A stretch of DNA of 64,000 nt from Pelecanus crispus (taxonomy: Eukaryota; Chordata; Aves; Pelecaniformes; Pelecanidae): positions 37,163,044 through 37,227,043 of the forward strand of contig NC_134649.1 of the NCBI RefSeq assembly GCF_030463565.1, given 5' to 3'. The notes beneath the pieces are model-generated. The model was not told the origin of the DNA. It saw only the letters and a program-made list of their open reading frames with translations, and made no database searches. Made by a program: the position numbers and the translations under genes. This document shows positions 1 through 11,610 of this stretch, piece by piece. The stretch's first letter is position 1. The number at the start of each line of letters is the position of its first letter.

Positions 1-3000
1 TAGCAAATATTGGTTTTCTAGAGGATGGGGAAAAAAAGAGAGCGCCATTATATTTCCTGAAATTACAGAACTAAAACCAAATTATATACTTATACAGCAA
101 CTATGGCTTACCTCTTTATCTGTGAGTTTTGAATGTGGAGGATATATTACCTACAGAAAAAAAGTATTATTTTATTTAAAAATAAACTGGGTATAAGCAG
201 TAAGCTTCTATTAACTATTTTTATGATACAACCTTCAAATACCTGCCTAGCCTCAGGCTATTTTCAATGGTAAACTATTAATATTATGTTTCTCTTCTTA
301 CTTTTTGTATGCTTTTAAGCTTACTTGATCACCTATCTTTACAAGGTATTTTGGATGCCAGTTGGAAACCATACACATACATTAAAAAATTAAGAGTATT
401 TGAGGTTTTTGGTGCAACAGGTCTCAAAGGAGAGCAAGATTACACCCTTTAGATTTAACCTGTACATACGAAAGATGTATGTAGATGATTCCATAGAAAG
501 CCAACACCATGTTATTGTCTGAAATGTGTTGCAATGGATAGTTAGGTGGGAGTAATCAAAATTCAATCACAAAACACCCTCTATATTAATACTAAATCTT
601 GGAGGATGAACATTGGCCCCAAATGAAAGCTGGGAACTATGAAAGCTCAAGTTAAAAAAAAGCCATGACTTTTGTACCAACAGAAAAAAAGTACATTTCT
701 TTCATATATTTTTACAATGCAGAAATCAAAAACAATGCCACACAATGTAAGATATGAAAGCAGCATCATTTAAAAAAAAAAAAAAAGGATGTACAAAAGC
801 AGTGATTGTGCAAGTAAGTGAGAAAAGAACGTACAGGAAACAGGACAAACCTCAGATACTTGAATTTCAGCTAAAAGTTCCTCAAAAAACCCTCAAAACT
901 ACAGAAATGGGTGGCTAGCTTGTAAGCAAAGGAAATTCAACATAAGTTCAAAGTTTATATTTCAAAGAAGGCTTCAGTGCTTTCATAGATGGGAACCTCT
1001 CTAAGAACAGAAGTTCAATGCAAGAACACCAGCTTAGCCTAGAGTCCTCATAGTAACATACTGCTAACATCCAATTATCTAATTTAATCTTGTTTGACAA
1101 AATATAAGTAATGTATCTCCTGATAATGTAACACTATCCACTCTATAGAGAACAACAAATATATCCACTGGCTAGTCTCCTGGCCATAAAGTCCCTCATT
1201 CAGTTCTTTTTCCCTCAGTCCTCTATCCAATGATTCCAGGCATACAAAATACTATTAGTATAACTAAAGCTAAAAATAGACATATGGGCGGAACACCCGC
1301 ATACTGCATTTAGTAAGCCTATCATTATCATCTTTTTTTATTCTCTTAACATTTTCCTATGCTATCTTATGCTAAGCAATACGCTCAAATGTAACTTCTC
1401 CAGCAGCTGAATGACGCTGAAATGATCTGTGTCTAGCCAGCCGACTGGAGTACAGACCAGACTTAAGGTCATACTCCTTTTCCTCGCTAGCCGGTGTATC
1501 TTCCCAGAAGTCAAAGGAAGAGGAGTAAAACCAGTTGTAGCTGTTACCTCTATCCTGTCACATCCACCCAGTCTTTCTGACCTGCATGGATGGCCATGTC
1601 AGAATGATGCGGTGATAATGAAAGTAAGCACAGCCCAGGTGAAGTTTTACCAGATTTCACAATGTTCTGAACAACCTTACTAAAGAAATCCAAATTGAAA
1701 ACAGCATCAACACCATTCCTGTGAGCTACTGCTATGCCTGCTGTTCATCACCAGAAGGTGTTGAAGGTGAAGCTGCCTATCAAAAGCACAAAAGCAAAGG
1801 GGAAAAGACAAGACTGCAAGGTAGACACAAGGCAGCAGAATTAGTGGAGACCATTTGTCTCCATAATCTAAATGTCCTTTACATGTATTTTATGTCCCCC
1901 CAGAAATAACAATCTAACTTGCTGGACAGGAAACAAAACAAAAAAGCCCGCTTTGCAGGTGAAAGAAAATTAACTTGAAAAGTGTGGTTATTGGAGGAAA
2001 CGTAACTTCAGTAACTACTTAGCAACTCTTCCCCTCAAACACAAGTTTGAGTCATAAGAACTTTCTTCTAGAATTGCACATTTGGGCAAGGAGCTGCTTC
2101 TTTCCGTCTAAGGAGTTTCCAAGAAAAAAATAAAACATCATCTTTTGTGTGTGTGTGCGCAACAATAGAAATACTTGCTTTGCATTTCCATTTTAATATT
2201 CTGTACTGTTAAGTAACCTAATTGTTAAGGGTTCCAATTGAAACTAAAAGCTAATTATTTTTCCTGCAGCAACATAACTGAAAAAACTCTGGCCTTAGTC
2301 ATGTAGACATTTTAAGTTTCATTTCATGCATCCATTCAACTAAAGTTAATGGGACTGGTACAGACAGGGCAGATGCTACTCCGTGCTTCCCTCTGCCACC
2401 GAGCACATTATCTACTTAAGTTATAAAGAAATTCTCGTCTTTGTTGCTAACAACATCTTATAACATCAAGCAAATATAACTTAGGTAATTAGCACACTAT
2501 GCTGGTTTCTTATTTGCATTTGTCTTGCAGCCAACAATGCATACCAGTTATGTATTTTAAATATTGTGATAGCTAGCTTAGTTAAATTTTAGGCCAGTCT
2601 GCCATACACTTATGCTAACACCACTTTAACAAAAAAAAAAAAAAAAATTAAGAAAGAGACAAGAGATTTTTTGCTGCAGAATCATACGGTGAATACGGTG
2701 AAACGGGATGTGAAACTGATCCAAACAGTAATTATTCCTTCTAGTTTATTTTTCAGCCCCATCGGTTCCCTAACGCAGTTCCACCACGCAATTTCGTAGA
2801 TGTTTGCCTGTTGCACAAAATGGCAAAGAGCAGCAGGGAGTTAAAAAAAAACCCCTGCAGACTGCGGCAGCGTCGCTAACGCATCGCCACCGTTTGACTT
2901 TCATTTAACGGTGCGAGGAAAACGCTTCCAGCACTGGGATGATTTCGTTGCATACCTTAGCGATCCGGAGGAAACCGAATGATGAAGACTACTTGCATTG

Positions 3001-3516
3001 ACACTATTATTACACCCTTTTAAAAATCTTTTAACACCTAGATGCCACGGAAATTAGCGCTAGTCGTACGTAAAGCAAGCCGGCGATGTATGTCATACAC
3101 GTCTCGGCACGGGATGAAAACCATTCACAATGGCACGCTGCCGGGACAGCCAGCGGAATGAAAACAGCTGCTTGGAAATAATTCGGCTCACCTCCGGCTG
3201 TCGCCGGCGAAGGCTTTCCCTTCCCACAGGACCCTCCCCCCCGCACGCCCCGCCAGACCCCGCCGGAGCGCGCGCCCCCCCCCCCCCCCCCAGCCGCCGT
3301 TCGGGATCCCGCACAATCACGCTCCCCTCCCAACACCGCCGGGCTTCCCCCCGCCGCTGCGCAACACCGGCACCAGAGAGGAAGCGCCCGATTCCGGCGG
3401 GGCCCTGCCGCGGAGCCGCCCGCCCGCCCCCGCAGGGAGCGCTGCCCGCGAGCCCACCCCGGCGCGCGCGGCGCCCCCGCGCCCCGCCCCCGCCGCGCTC
3501 CCGCCGCCTCGCCTAC
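1..3516 (-). other. DENND6A: DENND6A intron 1, partial
   Basis: This stretch lies downstream of the DENND6A exon 1 donor on the minus strand, so it is read as the 5' part of intron 1; the next exon is outside the window. It is mostly AT-rich and unique, with short A runs near 770-786 and 2631-2647. From about 3,180 to the exon it becomes GC-rich and belongs to the promoter CpG island, including a C run of about 18 at 3,273-3,290. I see no coding exon, recognisable repeat family or RNA gene here; short open frames look like chance. Confidence 0.75.
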
Positions 3517-3636
3517 CTCCACGGCCTGGCCCAGCTCCAGGTCGAAGCCCACCACGCACACACAGTGCAGCCAGGCCGAGAAACGGTCCCAGGGCAGCAG
3601 CGACAGGCACCCGTCCGGACCGTCTGGCTCCGCCAG

Positions 3637-3681
<45 letters not shown>

Positions 3682-3723
3682 GTCCTCCCCGGCGCCGCCC
3701 GGGCTCCGCTCCCGCAGCGACAT
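3517..3723 (-). CDS. DENND6A: DENND6A coding exon 1 (DENN-domain Rab GEF, N-terminus)
   Basis: Read on the minus strand, an ATG at 3723 opens 69 codons that end in a consensus donor (GAG|GTAGGC, GT at 3516-3515). The peptide starts [10 protein letters not shown], then has acidic residues, 15 alanines, and a conserved block containing [20 protein letters not shown] and then GQAVE. That block is the characteristic start of the DENN module of DENND6A (FAM116A). Known of the family: DENND6A is a guanine-nucleotide exchange factor for Rab14 on recycling endosomes and influences ADAM10 traffic and N-cadherin shedding. The exon ends on a codon boundary (phase 0). The low-complexity N-terminus differs from what I recall of mammals, while the WDRF block onward is nearly invariant. 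No in-frame upstream stop separates this ATG from the GC-rich 5' sequence, so the start rests on homology-like position and exon length. Only about a tenth of the protein is in the window. Confidence 0.9.
3637..3681 (-). repeat. DENND6A: CAG/CTG trinucleotide array encoding 15 alanines
   Basis: On the plus strand GCT/CTG units run without interruption from 3638. On the coding strand they give 14 consecutive GCA codons followed by one GCG, all alanine in the DENND6A frame. The same array would be polyglutamine or polyserine in the other two minus frames, which are not the gene frame. Confidence 0.95.
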
Positions 3724-3792
3724 GGCGCTGCCGGCCCCGCGCCGCCCGGCCGCCGCCGCGCCGGCTCCGGCCTCGGCCCAGCCGCGGGGAGC

Positions 3793-3800
3793 CACGTGAC
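3793..3800 (-). promoter_or_regulatory. E-box / CLEAR-like element CACGTGAC
   Basis: A CACGTGAC core preceded by GC sits about 70 bp upstream of the DENND6A start codon. It fits USF and MiT/TFE (CLEAR) consensus sites. The position in a CpG promoter makes a real site plausible; function is inferred. Confidence 0.45.
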
Positions 3801-3986
3801 CGCCGGCGCACCGCCTCCTCCGCGCCCCCTCGGGGACTGGAGCCGCCCGAAGCGGGAGAGCCCACGCGGGCGGCGGGGAGAGGGGGCGGGCAGCGCCGGA
3901 GAGCCCAAACCATTGCCGCGGGGGGGGGGGGAGTAGGCGCGGAGCTCCCCCGGCCGGGGCACGCAGCGCCACCCCGCGGCCCGCAA

Positions 3987-4024
3987 GGGACGGGACGGGA
4001 CGGGACGGGACGGGACGGGACGGG
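3987..4024 (+). repeat. (GGGAC)n pentamer array, eight GGG runs
   Basis: Eight GGG runs spaced by AC dinucleotides run from 3987 to 4024, just upstream of the DENND6A promoter. The plus strand meets the simple sequence rule for an intramolecular G-quadruplex (four or more G3 tracts with short loops). Confidence 0.9.
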
Positions 4025-4061
4025 CGGAGCCGCCGCCCCGCAGCGCCCACCCGCGGAAACC

Positions 4062-4735
4062 CGCCTCGTCCCTCCTGCCTCGCCCACGAACCCGCCTCGT
4101 CCCTCCTGCCTCGCCCACGAACCCGCCTCGTCCCTCCTGCCTCGCCCACGAACCCACCTCCTTCCTCCTGCCTCGCCCACGAACCCGCCTCGTCCCTCCT
4201 GCCTCGCCCACGAACCCGCCTCCTTCCTCCTGCCTCGCCCACGAACCCGCCTCGTCCCTCCTGCCTCGCCCACGAACCCGCCTCCTTCCTTCTGCCTCGC
4301 CCACGAACCCGCCTCGTCCCTCCTGCCTCGCCCACGAACCCGCCTCCTTCCTCCTGCCTCGCCCACGAACCCGCCTCGTCCCTCCTGCCTCGCCCACGAA
4401 CCCGCCTCCTGCCTCGCCCACGAACCCACCTCCTTCCTCCTGCCTCGCCCACGAACCCGCCTCGTCCCTCCTGCCTCGCCCACGAACCCGCCTCCTTCCT
4501 TCTGCCTCGCCCACGAACCCGCCTCGTCCCTCCTGCCTCGCCCACGAACCCGCCTCGTCCCTCCTGCCTCGCCCACGAACCCGCCTCCTTCCTCCTGCCT
4601 CGCCCACGAACCCGCCTCGTCCCTCCTGCCTCGCCCACGAACCCGCCTCCTTCCTTCTGCCTCGCCCACAAACTCGTCTCCTTCCTCCTGCCTCGCCCAC
4701 GAACCCGCCTCGTCCCTCCTGCCTCGCCCACGCAC
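4062..4735. repeat. 31-bp GC-rich minisatellite, about 22 units
   Basis: Units share the core CTGCCTCGCCCACGAACCCG and differ in the adjoining segment, either CCTCGTCCCTC (type A) or CCTCCTTCCTC (type B). Over most of the array A and B alternate, giving a 62-bp higher-order period. One unit near 4,400 is shortened by about 14 bp. Degenerate edge units lie at 4,046 and about 4,670 (CACAAACTCG). No unit carries a stop codon in any minus frame, which explains very long spurious open frames across the region. The array sits between the DENND6A promoter and a CR1 fragment. Confidence 0.95.
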
Positions 4736-4909
4736 TGCGCGCCCCGCGCAAGGCCGGCCCGGCCTGGCACCGCATCGAGCTCTGAACGAGCGATGCATTG
4801 CCTCGTGCGCCTCGCTGTGAGGGAGAACGTTGGCGTTTCTGTCACCACTCCCATTTTTATATATTTTTTTTTAATCAAACAAAACATAAGGAGGACTTTT
4901 TTTTTATGA

Positions 4910-5110
4910 GGAGGGTGGTGAGGCACTGGACCACGCTGCCCAGAGAAGCTGTGGATGCCCCATCCCTGGAAGTGTTCAAGGCCAGGTTGGACGGGGCTTT
5001 GAGCAACCTCGTCTAGCGGAAGACGTCCCTGCCCATGGCAGGGGGCTTGGAACGAGATGGTCGTTAAAGGTCCCTTCCAACCCAAACCATTCCGTAATTC
5101 CATGATTCTC
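4910..5110 (+). mobile_element. CR1 LINE 3' end fragment
   Basis: The sequence GAGGCACTGGACCACGCTGC begins a block that follows the avian CR1 3' end. Later landmarks are GAAGTGTTCAAGGCCAGGTT, then GGTCCCTTCCAACCC, and a terminal degenerate ATTCYATG-type motif at about 5,095-5,108. Only the last 200 bp is present, the usual outcome of 5'-truncated CR1 retrotransposition. Divergence is modest, including two CpG-type changes in the tail motif. Confidence 0.93.
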
Positions 5111-7789
5111 CTGGCGGGGGGCTCGAGGCAGAGCAACCTTGCCCTAGAGAGCAGGTTGCCCACCTGCGCTGGCGCTTCAGCAGGGCGCTAGCGTGCGGGA
5201 ACTTCTGCAGCAACGTACCGGAGGCAAATAATCACAACTGTTTTTTCCCGTTTGGCACGTCAGTCAACGGCATCTGGACAAGGTTATCGCTAAGTAATTA
5301 ATAGGCGTGTCTTACGTCATGTCCTACACGACGCTGAGCATCTGTCTGGAGTCAGATGGAAACATCCCACAGGCTGATGGTTGGACTTTACCCTAGACTG
5401 CGCAGGAAACTGGAAAAGTGAAAACATCCAAATCTCTTAAAACCTATTTTAGTGCCTTAGCCAAAACCCAAGCCCTTTATTTAATAATGCAAGATCTTTC
5501 AAATATTCTTTTAGCACAGTCCATGTCCCATTTATATTTCAGTAGGAACCATTTTGTGGAGTTGAAAGTACCACATAGCTACTTTATTAAACAACAACAA
5601 CAAAGTCACCACCACCACTCCCCTCCTGACCTGTAACTCTTCTTACTTAGTTATTTGCACTAGACTTTTGGTTGACTCCTACCAGAACAGCTTCAACCGT
5701 AGCAGATGCAGACGGGCTGGCTGCCTGAATTACTACATGCCGGTTTTTCCCAATAGAAGTTGCAAATATTAAAACCAAGATACCACACCTATACATACCT
5801 AATAGAAAATTTACGACTCTCTACATGCACTGTTTCCTTAAGACCCATTAACAACATTTGTTTATCTATCAAAACCAAACTGCTGGAAATTAAAGTATGC
5901 TTTGATCAAGACAGTAATTTCTGAGACAAAGGAGGAACAAACATGTAACTCAGAAAAAAATTACAATACACAAAATTATCATTGTAATAATTTAAGATAT
6001 AGCAGCCTTCCGTTATCATAAACCATTAGTGGCAAAGTCAATTTTAGATACAAACGAAGATATGAATGGAGTTAGGTAGCGTGCAATGGGAGTGGCTGCA
6101 CAGCCAGGCTCTTGCTGTCTCTACTTGCTTCAGGTATTTTACTATGATGGCATGTAAGACTCACGAACTTTTCCAACAGTTAACTCCTGAGTTCTGTAAA
6201 AGATTACTATCCAAAATAAGACATGACTAAGACTTAGCTTCATCAGGTTAAACTCAGCAATGATTCTGCAGTGGTATTTAATTTGCTGTTTCCATTTAAG
6301 AGCTGAAACAGGGCCTGGCCAAAAGCTTTTATCACTTGGTTTAAGAAAAAGTATCATCTCACAGCTTTTTACGAGCCTTCCCTTGCCTATATTTTTATAC
6401 TTTCCCTTGTTTACATTCTTGCTATCATGGGCAGAACAAAATTTTAGCTATTATTGTCATGCATTCCCTTCCAGTTTTTGTTGGCCTCTATTTGTAAGTT
6501 TTCAGGTGCATAAAAAGTATAAACATATGCAAATAAAAGAAGAGTAATAAAGTACTTGGTAAGACTGATACTCTGCTTATTTTGTTAAATAATAACCAAT
6601 AACTTAATTCCACTTGATGCTTAACAGAAATAATCTTTTGGCAGGAGAAAGTTTAGAGAAGAGAGACACGATCTTTGAGAAAGAAGTCACTGAAAAAGAG
6701 AGGATTCTCACCTACTGGAGATATTTCTAATTACTAGGGAAACATTAGTTCGGGAAGATTTTCACCTAGCCATTTCAAATACATTTTAGTTTTGGTAAAA
6801 TGTGATGATCTTCCTCAGTTGAGAAAGGATGTCAGTTGTTTAAGAAAAAGAAAAAAAAATATTTCTGCATGTATTTTAATATTGTAACATTTAGAACAAC
6901 TGAGACTGCTTTCTCCTTCAAGAAGCATAACAGTGCAGGACAAAATACAGACTTCAAAGTTGGGAATTTATTAACTGAGACTGCTTTGCTACAAATTGCA
7001 ATACAGTCTCATGAAATAGTAGGGCTCTGCATATGGAATTTGGCCCTACAAAGCTCCATGAACTCTGCCTTATTTTGCAGAAAGACAGCAATCTGTTCAT
7101 ATAAATATTCGGCAGGGTTTGGACAAGAGTATCTTCTAGAAAAACCATCCCCTGTGATCTCAGTTGCTGGAATGAGTATAGGCCTATGTGGGACAGCTGG
7201 ATTCTGAAGAGCCAAAACTGTTCAGCGTTTGAGCCCGTTTTGCTTTCTTCCACCCTCTATCTTCCTCCTACAGCTGCTATCTCTACCGTTCTATCCCGCC
7301 TCTCTCAGCGGGATGCTTTCTATCAGGTAGCAGCAAATGTTGGCCAATTTCCATCAGCTTCAGTAGGGAGTGACTGTGCAGACTGTTCATATCCACTGAG
7401 TAACACCAAAGAATTGCATAAACATCTTCTGCTCATGTCACCTTCCCCCCTCCACCCCCCGCCTTGAGATTTCAATTTAAAGCAGTACTTTATTTGCACC
7501 CAAAAATTAGAACTTGTCTAATAAATACATTTATTTAAAACAAACAACAGAAATGCCACACGTATTTTTAAAACACTTTTCCTTATTTTTCAAACAGCCA
7601 CAGAAAACATCAAACACTTCAAAAAGTCAACCTCGTATTAATAGAAAAGCAACAAAGAGCTGGTTACATGATGACTATGTTCTACTAAAACGATAAAGCA
7701 GTGAAAATGCCAGATATACCAACTTAACTAATTTCATTAGAAATTAAGAAATACTGTATGTAAAATTAGTTCTATATTAGCATAATACT

Positions 7790-8010
7790 GTATTAATAGC
7801 ATGTTACTTTATACTTATTTATATATGCCATATACATATATTATCAACACCCTATACAATGTATATGGTATATATACATAGATAGGATATATAAAGTACA
7901 TTTATAAACAATATGTTATATATAATTGTATAAAAAGAACATATGCATATATTTAATATATAATATAAATTAAATTGTATGTTCTATGTATGCTTACTAT
8001 GTATATTACA
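7790..8010. repeat. AT-rich low-complexity tract (TATA/CATA-rich)
   Basis: About 220 bp is dominated by TATA, CATA and TATATG words with very few G or C. It looks like a degenerate dinucleotide/tetranucleotide microsatellite. Confidence 0.75.
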
Positions 8011-9509
8011 TTAATATAACTGCCTGTTATGTTAGCAAGATACTCACTTCTATACTGGGTACGACTATCTCTTAATAAGCTTAATGCAAACTAGAAATAG
8101 GAGCAGGGAAGGATCTGAACAAAAACGAGATAAATGGAGAATCCACCTGACAACTGAGGATTAAACCAGCTGAGTTGCTTATTCTTTCAAAAGTAATGCT
8201 GAAAGATAATGCAATTGTTCTTTACATAATCACTCAGAGAGTTAAAAAAATCAAGAACAGAAATTAAGTCTGAAACTAAATAGCAATGATAGTGCTACAA
8301 TAAAAAAAGTTTAACCATCCTTGAATAAACATGGACTGATAATTAGCATAAATTTTCTAATCACTGGAGAAATAAGGTTTTGAATTAATTTTCCAACAAG
8401 AGTAGCGGGGAGTAAAGTCCTGTAAGTTTTGAGGAGCTTGGTAAGCTTATAAAGGATTTCGTGTCATCACCGCCACTGGAAGCTGAGGGACTCAGTGCTC
8501 AGATACACACATACCAATGTCTCTATCTGTACAGAATCTTTTACAAACTGGTTTACATACAGTGGTTGAAACACTGTACAACAAAGTTCATCGTTAAAAC
8601 TGAAGTGTAAATCATCTCTTCGATGTGTTACAGGCTTTGTGTTATCTATTAATCTAGGATAATTTGGCTCTTTTTCAATGCTATCATGAAACCAGCAAAT
8701 AACCTATTAGCAAATACCTGTTGTTGTTTTCTGGTAATGAAAAAAACTCATTCTGAGGACATGATCTTGCTTCATTTACTTCCCATGATACACCAGCATG
8801 GACAGAAACACACTGCTAGAGAACACATTTGTAGAATGTGTATGTATTCGGCAGCTCCTAAAAGAAACAGGTATCCAAAAGCTCAAATTGTATTGTTGCT
8901 GTCTTGACATACACTGCAACTACACCATTTACGCCTGTGACTGTCCAGCGATACACACTATCATGCATGCGCAGAATATTGTGAGTTTTACCAAGAACTG
9001 CAACCAGGTTATTTCAACAAATTGTGGTATCACCACAATGTCACAATAATCTTACCACTCCTTGTTTAACTTACTTTGTGAGAACACTTTTCCTACTTAA
9101 GAAAAAAGTGATTACCTTTTCAGTCACTGGGCCTCAAAAGCAACTATAGATCAGCAAATATTTATCTGAGCTAGTTAGTCTTATATGCCATACAGCTAGT
9201 CTTCCGCCCCAGTCCTCTAGTGGACACAAAGCGATTGCTGCAAACTACGTTTTTGTAGTGTTAACATTCAAATTGACACATCTAATAGCTCCAGGAAAAG
9301 GAGCCTACTGCTCGGAAACTATTCATTACTTTCTGACAGTTCAGATTGATTCTGAATGTCTCAGAAGCTACTTCTGAGGCAAGTTTGTTTGGCAAAAGAT
9401 AACAACATTAGGATGTAAATAACATCTGCTGCATTTCATCATCCTGAAACAGACAGCAGCTCTTTAGGGGACAAATGTGACAGTTACCTCCCTTCCATTT
9501 CCCTTATCC

Positions 9510-9640
9510 AAGATGGCCATAGCGCAGGCTGTTTCTGCCCTCAGCTATGATGGCTATCATAACATTTTTATGGACTTCCTGCCCGGAAAAAGGATGGCCA
9601 CCTAAGCAGCACCTTGCTGCCCTTACCTAACATGGCTGCC
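9510..9640 (+). promoter_or_regulatory. Cluster of YY1-like ATGGC motifs
   Basis: Four ATGGC cores occur within 131 bp on the same strand: AAGATGGCCA at 9510, GATGGC at 9549, GGATGGCCA at 9592, and ACATGGCTGCC at 9630. The first and last are close to the YY1 consensus AANATGGCNGC. The local sequence is also richer in G and C than its surroundings. Function is inferred only. Confidence 0.3.
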
Positions 9641-11049
9641 AAAGCTGACTGCCTCTTCTGGTTGTGTGGCAAACAGTGGTTCGCAGAAAGGAAGCATGAG
9701 CTTACACATCCTCCTTACTCCTGCTGAGCACAGTATAGCGGCTGAGCATTTTATACTGAACTCTTTTCATCCACCTGTCGCTTTCCACAGTTCTAAGACG
9801 GACATTTTCTGGTAAGCATCAAATACCTCATAAAATACCCATGCAATAATTGTATCCTCATTTCAGAATGCAACCACTTTTAGTATTTTGAACTTAGTCT
9901 ACGAGTCTACCCCGCTAACTTTTGAACTCATTAGGCAGTTTTGAAATAGAAGTAAAAAAGTCTGAGAGATTACTAAACCCATCCAACTTCTCTGAAAGCT
10001 GGCACTCATGCAGAAAAGGCAGGCTCCAATTAATGCCCTCGCTGAAAAGTAGGTAGAACTCTGTTGTTACATGAGCCGCTTGGCAGTGCCAAAAAGTATT
10101 AGAAAGGTAGCTGGCACGTACCGTTGCTTCCCCCATGGGACTGTCAAAATGGGATTTCTCCAGGGGATGGAGAAGGGTTCAGGGTACCATAACATGGCAG
10201 TGGCTTACAGTTTAAAGGACACAGATACTTAGGGTATTAGTTCATTCTACTGGTCACAGGAAGACTTGAGAAAGATACTGTACAGACCATACAGTAACAA
10301 ATTTGTTTGAATCTCAATATCTAAAAACTACAAATACTTACAGAGAACAGCAGAAAAAGATATCCACTGCTCCGCTTATCTTTTTTACTTGACTCTTTTA
10401 GGCCCTATAGATGGTAATGGTTCTCATCTTTAATTTTACTTTCTGACTTCTTTCTCCATTAAGCATGCATACAAAAATATTTTAAAAGTGCTCTCATAAA
10501 CATTCTTTTCATTCCAACACCTGTAGTACCCTTTGTTCCCACTTTTTACACCTTTGCAACTCTAAAACGTTCTCAATTATTTCTACTTTTGCAACTCTTT
10601 CCTTCAAATCTAACTCCTGATGGACTTAAATTTATTCCCCATTTTCCCCATCCTCTTTTTATACGCCTTTCCTTCCCCTTTTTGATTACTTATGGCACCT
10701 TGTGTGCTATAAGCAATAGCCATACTGAATTTCCATTTATTTAAAAAATGAGTAAATTAGAAATATATTTATCACAGTAGTACAGTCTCATAAACAAGCT
10801 GATGAAAGCCATGAAGTGGCATGCCAGATAATTTTTTGGTTTTCTCCTGTCAGGAGAACTGAACACTATGGATGTACAGTCCTAAAGCTTCCACCTATTA
10901 GTCTTTCTTTTTTTTGTCTTCAGAAATCAAACTTGTCTCTCATCTTAGATTTCATTTCTTTGCTTCCCAGATGTTACAGCCTAGTTCTGCTGTCTTTTTC
11001 TCATTGGATCACTGGAAGAAAACAGAAGAAAACTAGGCTGTAATGAATC

Positions 11050-11069
11050 ACACACACACACCCCCCCCA
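11050..11069. repeat. CA microsatellite followed by C run
   Basis: CACACA repeats pass directly into CCCCCCCC. This is a short simple repeat in the spacer upstream of the SLMAP CpG island. Confidence 0.85.
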
Positions 11070-11563
11070 AATCACAGTGCAGTCAATAAGAAAGGGAAAA
11101 AAATGAAGACAAGCCTGAGATTTTACTGTGCTATAAGTCTTAGCACAGCAATCACGCTTTCTCTCATACACCGCACTGCCTTACCTCAGTTGTTACTTAG
11201 TTCCCTCACATATTGCTGGCTAAACTGCCTGGCCCAGCTCCACTTCTCCACGGCTGCCTGGCCTTTCTGGCATCAGAAAACCCTCCCATATCCCTAATCC
11301 TAACACCTTGTCACGGGGTAATTATAGTGCAGGCACGACTCCAACATCTATCTTATATCAAACAATCTCCGCTTGTTTGCTTTATAGGGAATGACGGACT
11401 TAAAAATGAATTCGGACCGGAGAGACCTGTTCGGCAGTAGCCTAACGTATGACCTTGAAAAAGGAAGAACCTTTTCTTGGCTTCTAGAAAATGGGGATAA
11501 ATAGGACGTTGGATGATGCTCCAAGACCTCCCGCGGGAAAACACTGCAGCAGTGACCCCACCT

Positions 11564-11610
11564 CTGCCCTGCCCTGCCCTGCCCTGCCCCGTCCCCGTCC
11601 CCGTCCCCTG
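11564..11610. repeat. CCCTG / CCCCGT short tandem arrays
   Basis: Four to five CCCTG units run into three CCCCGT units. The minus strand has at least eight consecutive G3-G4 runs and is a G-quadruplex candidate at the 5' edge of the SLMAP CpG island. Confidence 0.85.

Larger units (their letters stand above)
3180..4061. promoter_or_regulatory. DENND6A: CpG-island promoter of DENND6A
   Basis: The sequence is very GC- and CpG-rich around exon 1, typical of a broad, TATA-less housekeeping promoter. Upstream of the minus-strand ATG are an E-box CACGTGAC at 3793-3800, about 70-77 bp from the ATG; a GC box near 3,885-3,893; a G run at 3,918-3,931; and a GGGAC array at 3,987-4,024. The transcription start cannot be fixed from sequence, but the 5'UTR should lie between about 3,724 and 3,950. 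Confidence 0.7.
5111..11519. other. Intergenic spacer between DENND6A and SLMAP
   Basis: No coding exon with family resemblance, splice structure or RNA gene was recognised here. The longest open frames are about 120 codons in single-copy AT-rich sequence, start without a convincing context, and match nothing I know. Contents I can name are an A/T-rich tract at about 7,790-8,010, a cluster of ATGGC motifs at 9,510-9,640, and a CA/C microsatellite at 11,050-11,069. A non-coding divergent transcript is possible but not visible. Confidence 0.6.

Noticed and set aside
3638-3681. Polyglutamine or polycysteine encoded by the CTG array in other frames.
   Set aside because: The DENND6A frame, fixed by the conserved WDRFSAWL block downstream and the splice donor, reads alanine.
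4062-4735. CRISPR-like array.
   Set aside because: Repeats abut head to tail with no unique spacers, and the context is a vertebrate promoter; it is a minisatellite.
3031-5163. Minus-strand open frames of 710, 493 and 420 codons spanning the minisatellite and DENND6A exon 1.
   Set aside because: They are artefacts. The 31-bp unit has no stop in any minus frame, and the frames run through a CR1 fragment, the promoter and the exon 1 donor into the intron. Only 3723-3517 is supported as coding.
6836-7467. Two overlapping open frames of 123 and 93 codons as an intergenic gene.
   Set aside because: They start at poor contexts, have no domain or splice support, and opposite-strand frames of similar length occur in the same place.
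9205-9235. CTCF-like TCCTCTAGTGG.
   Set aside because: It departs from the core at the GCC positions, so the match is too weak to list.
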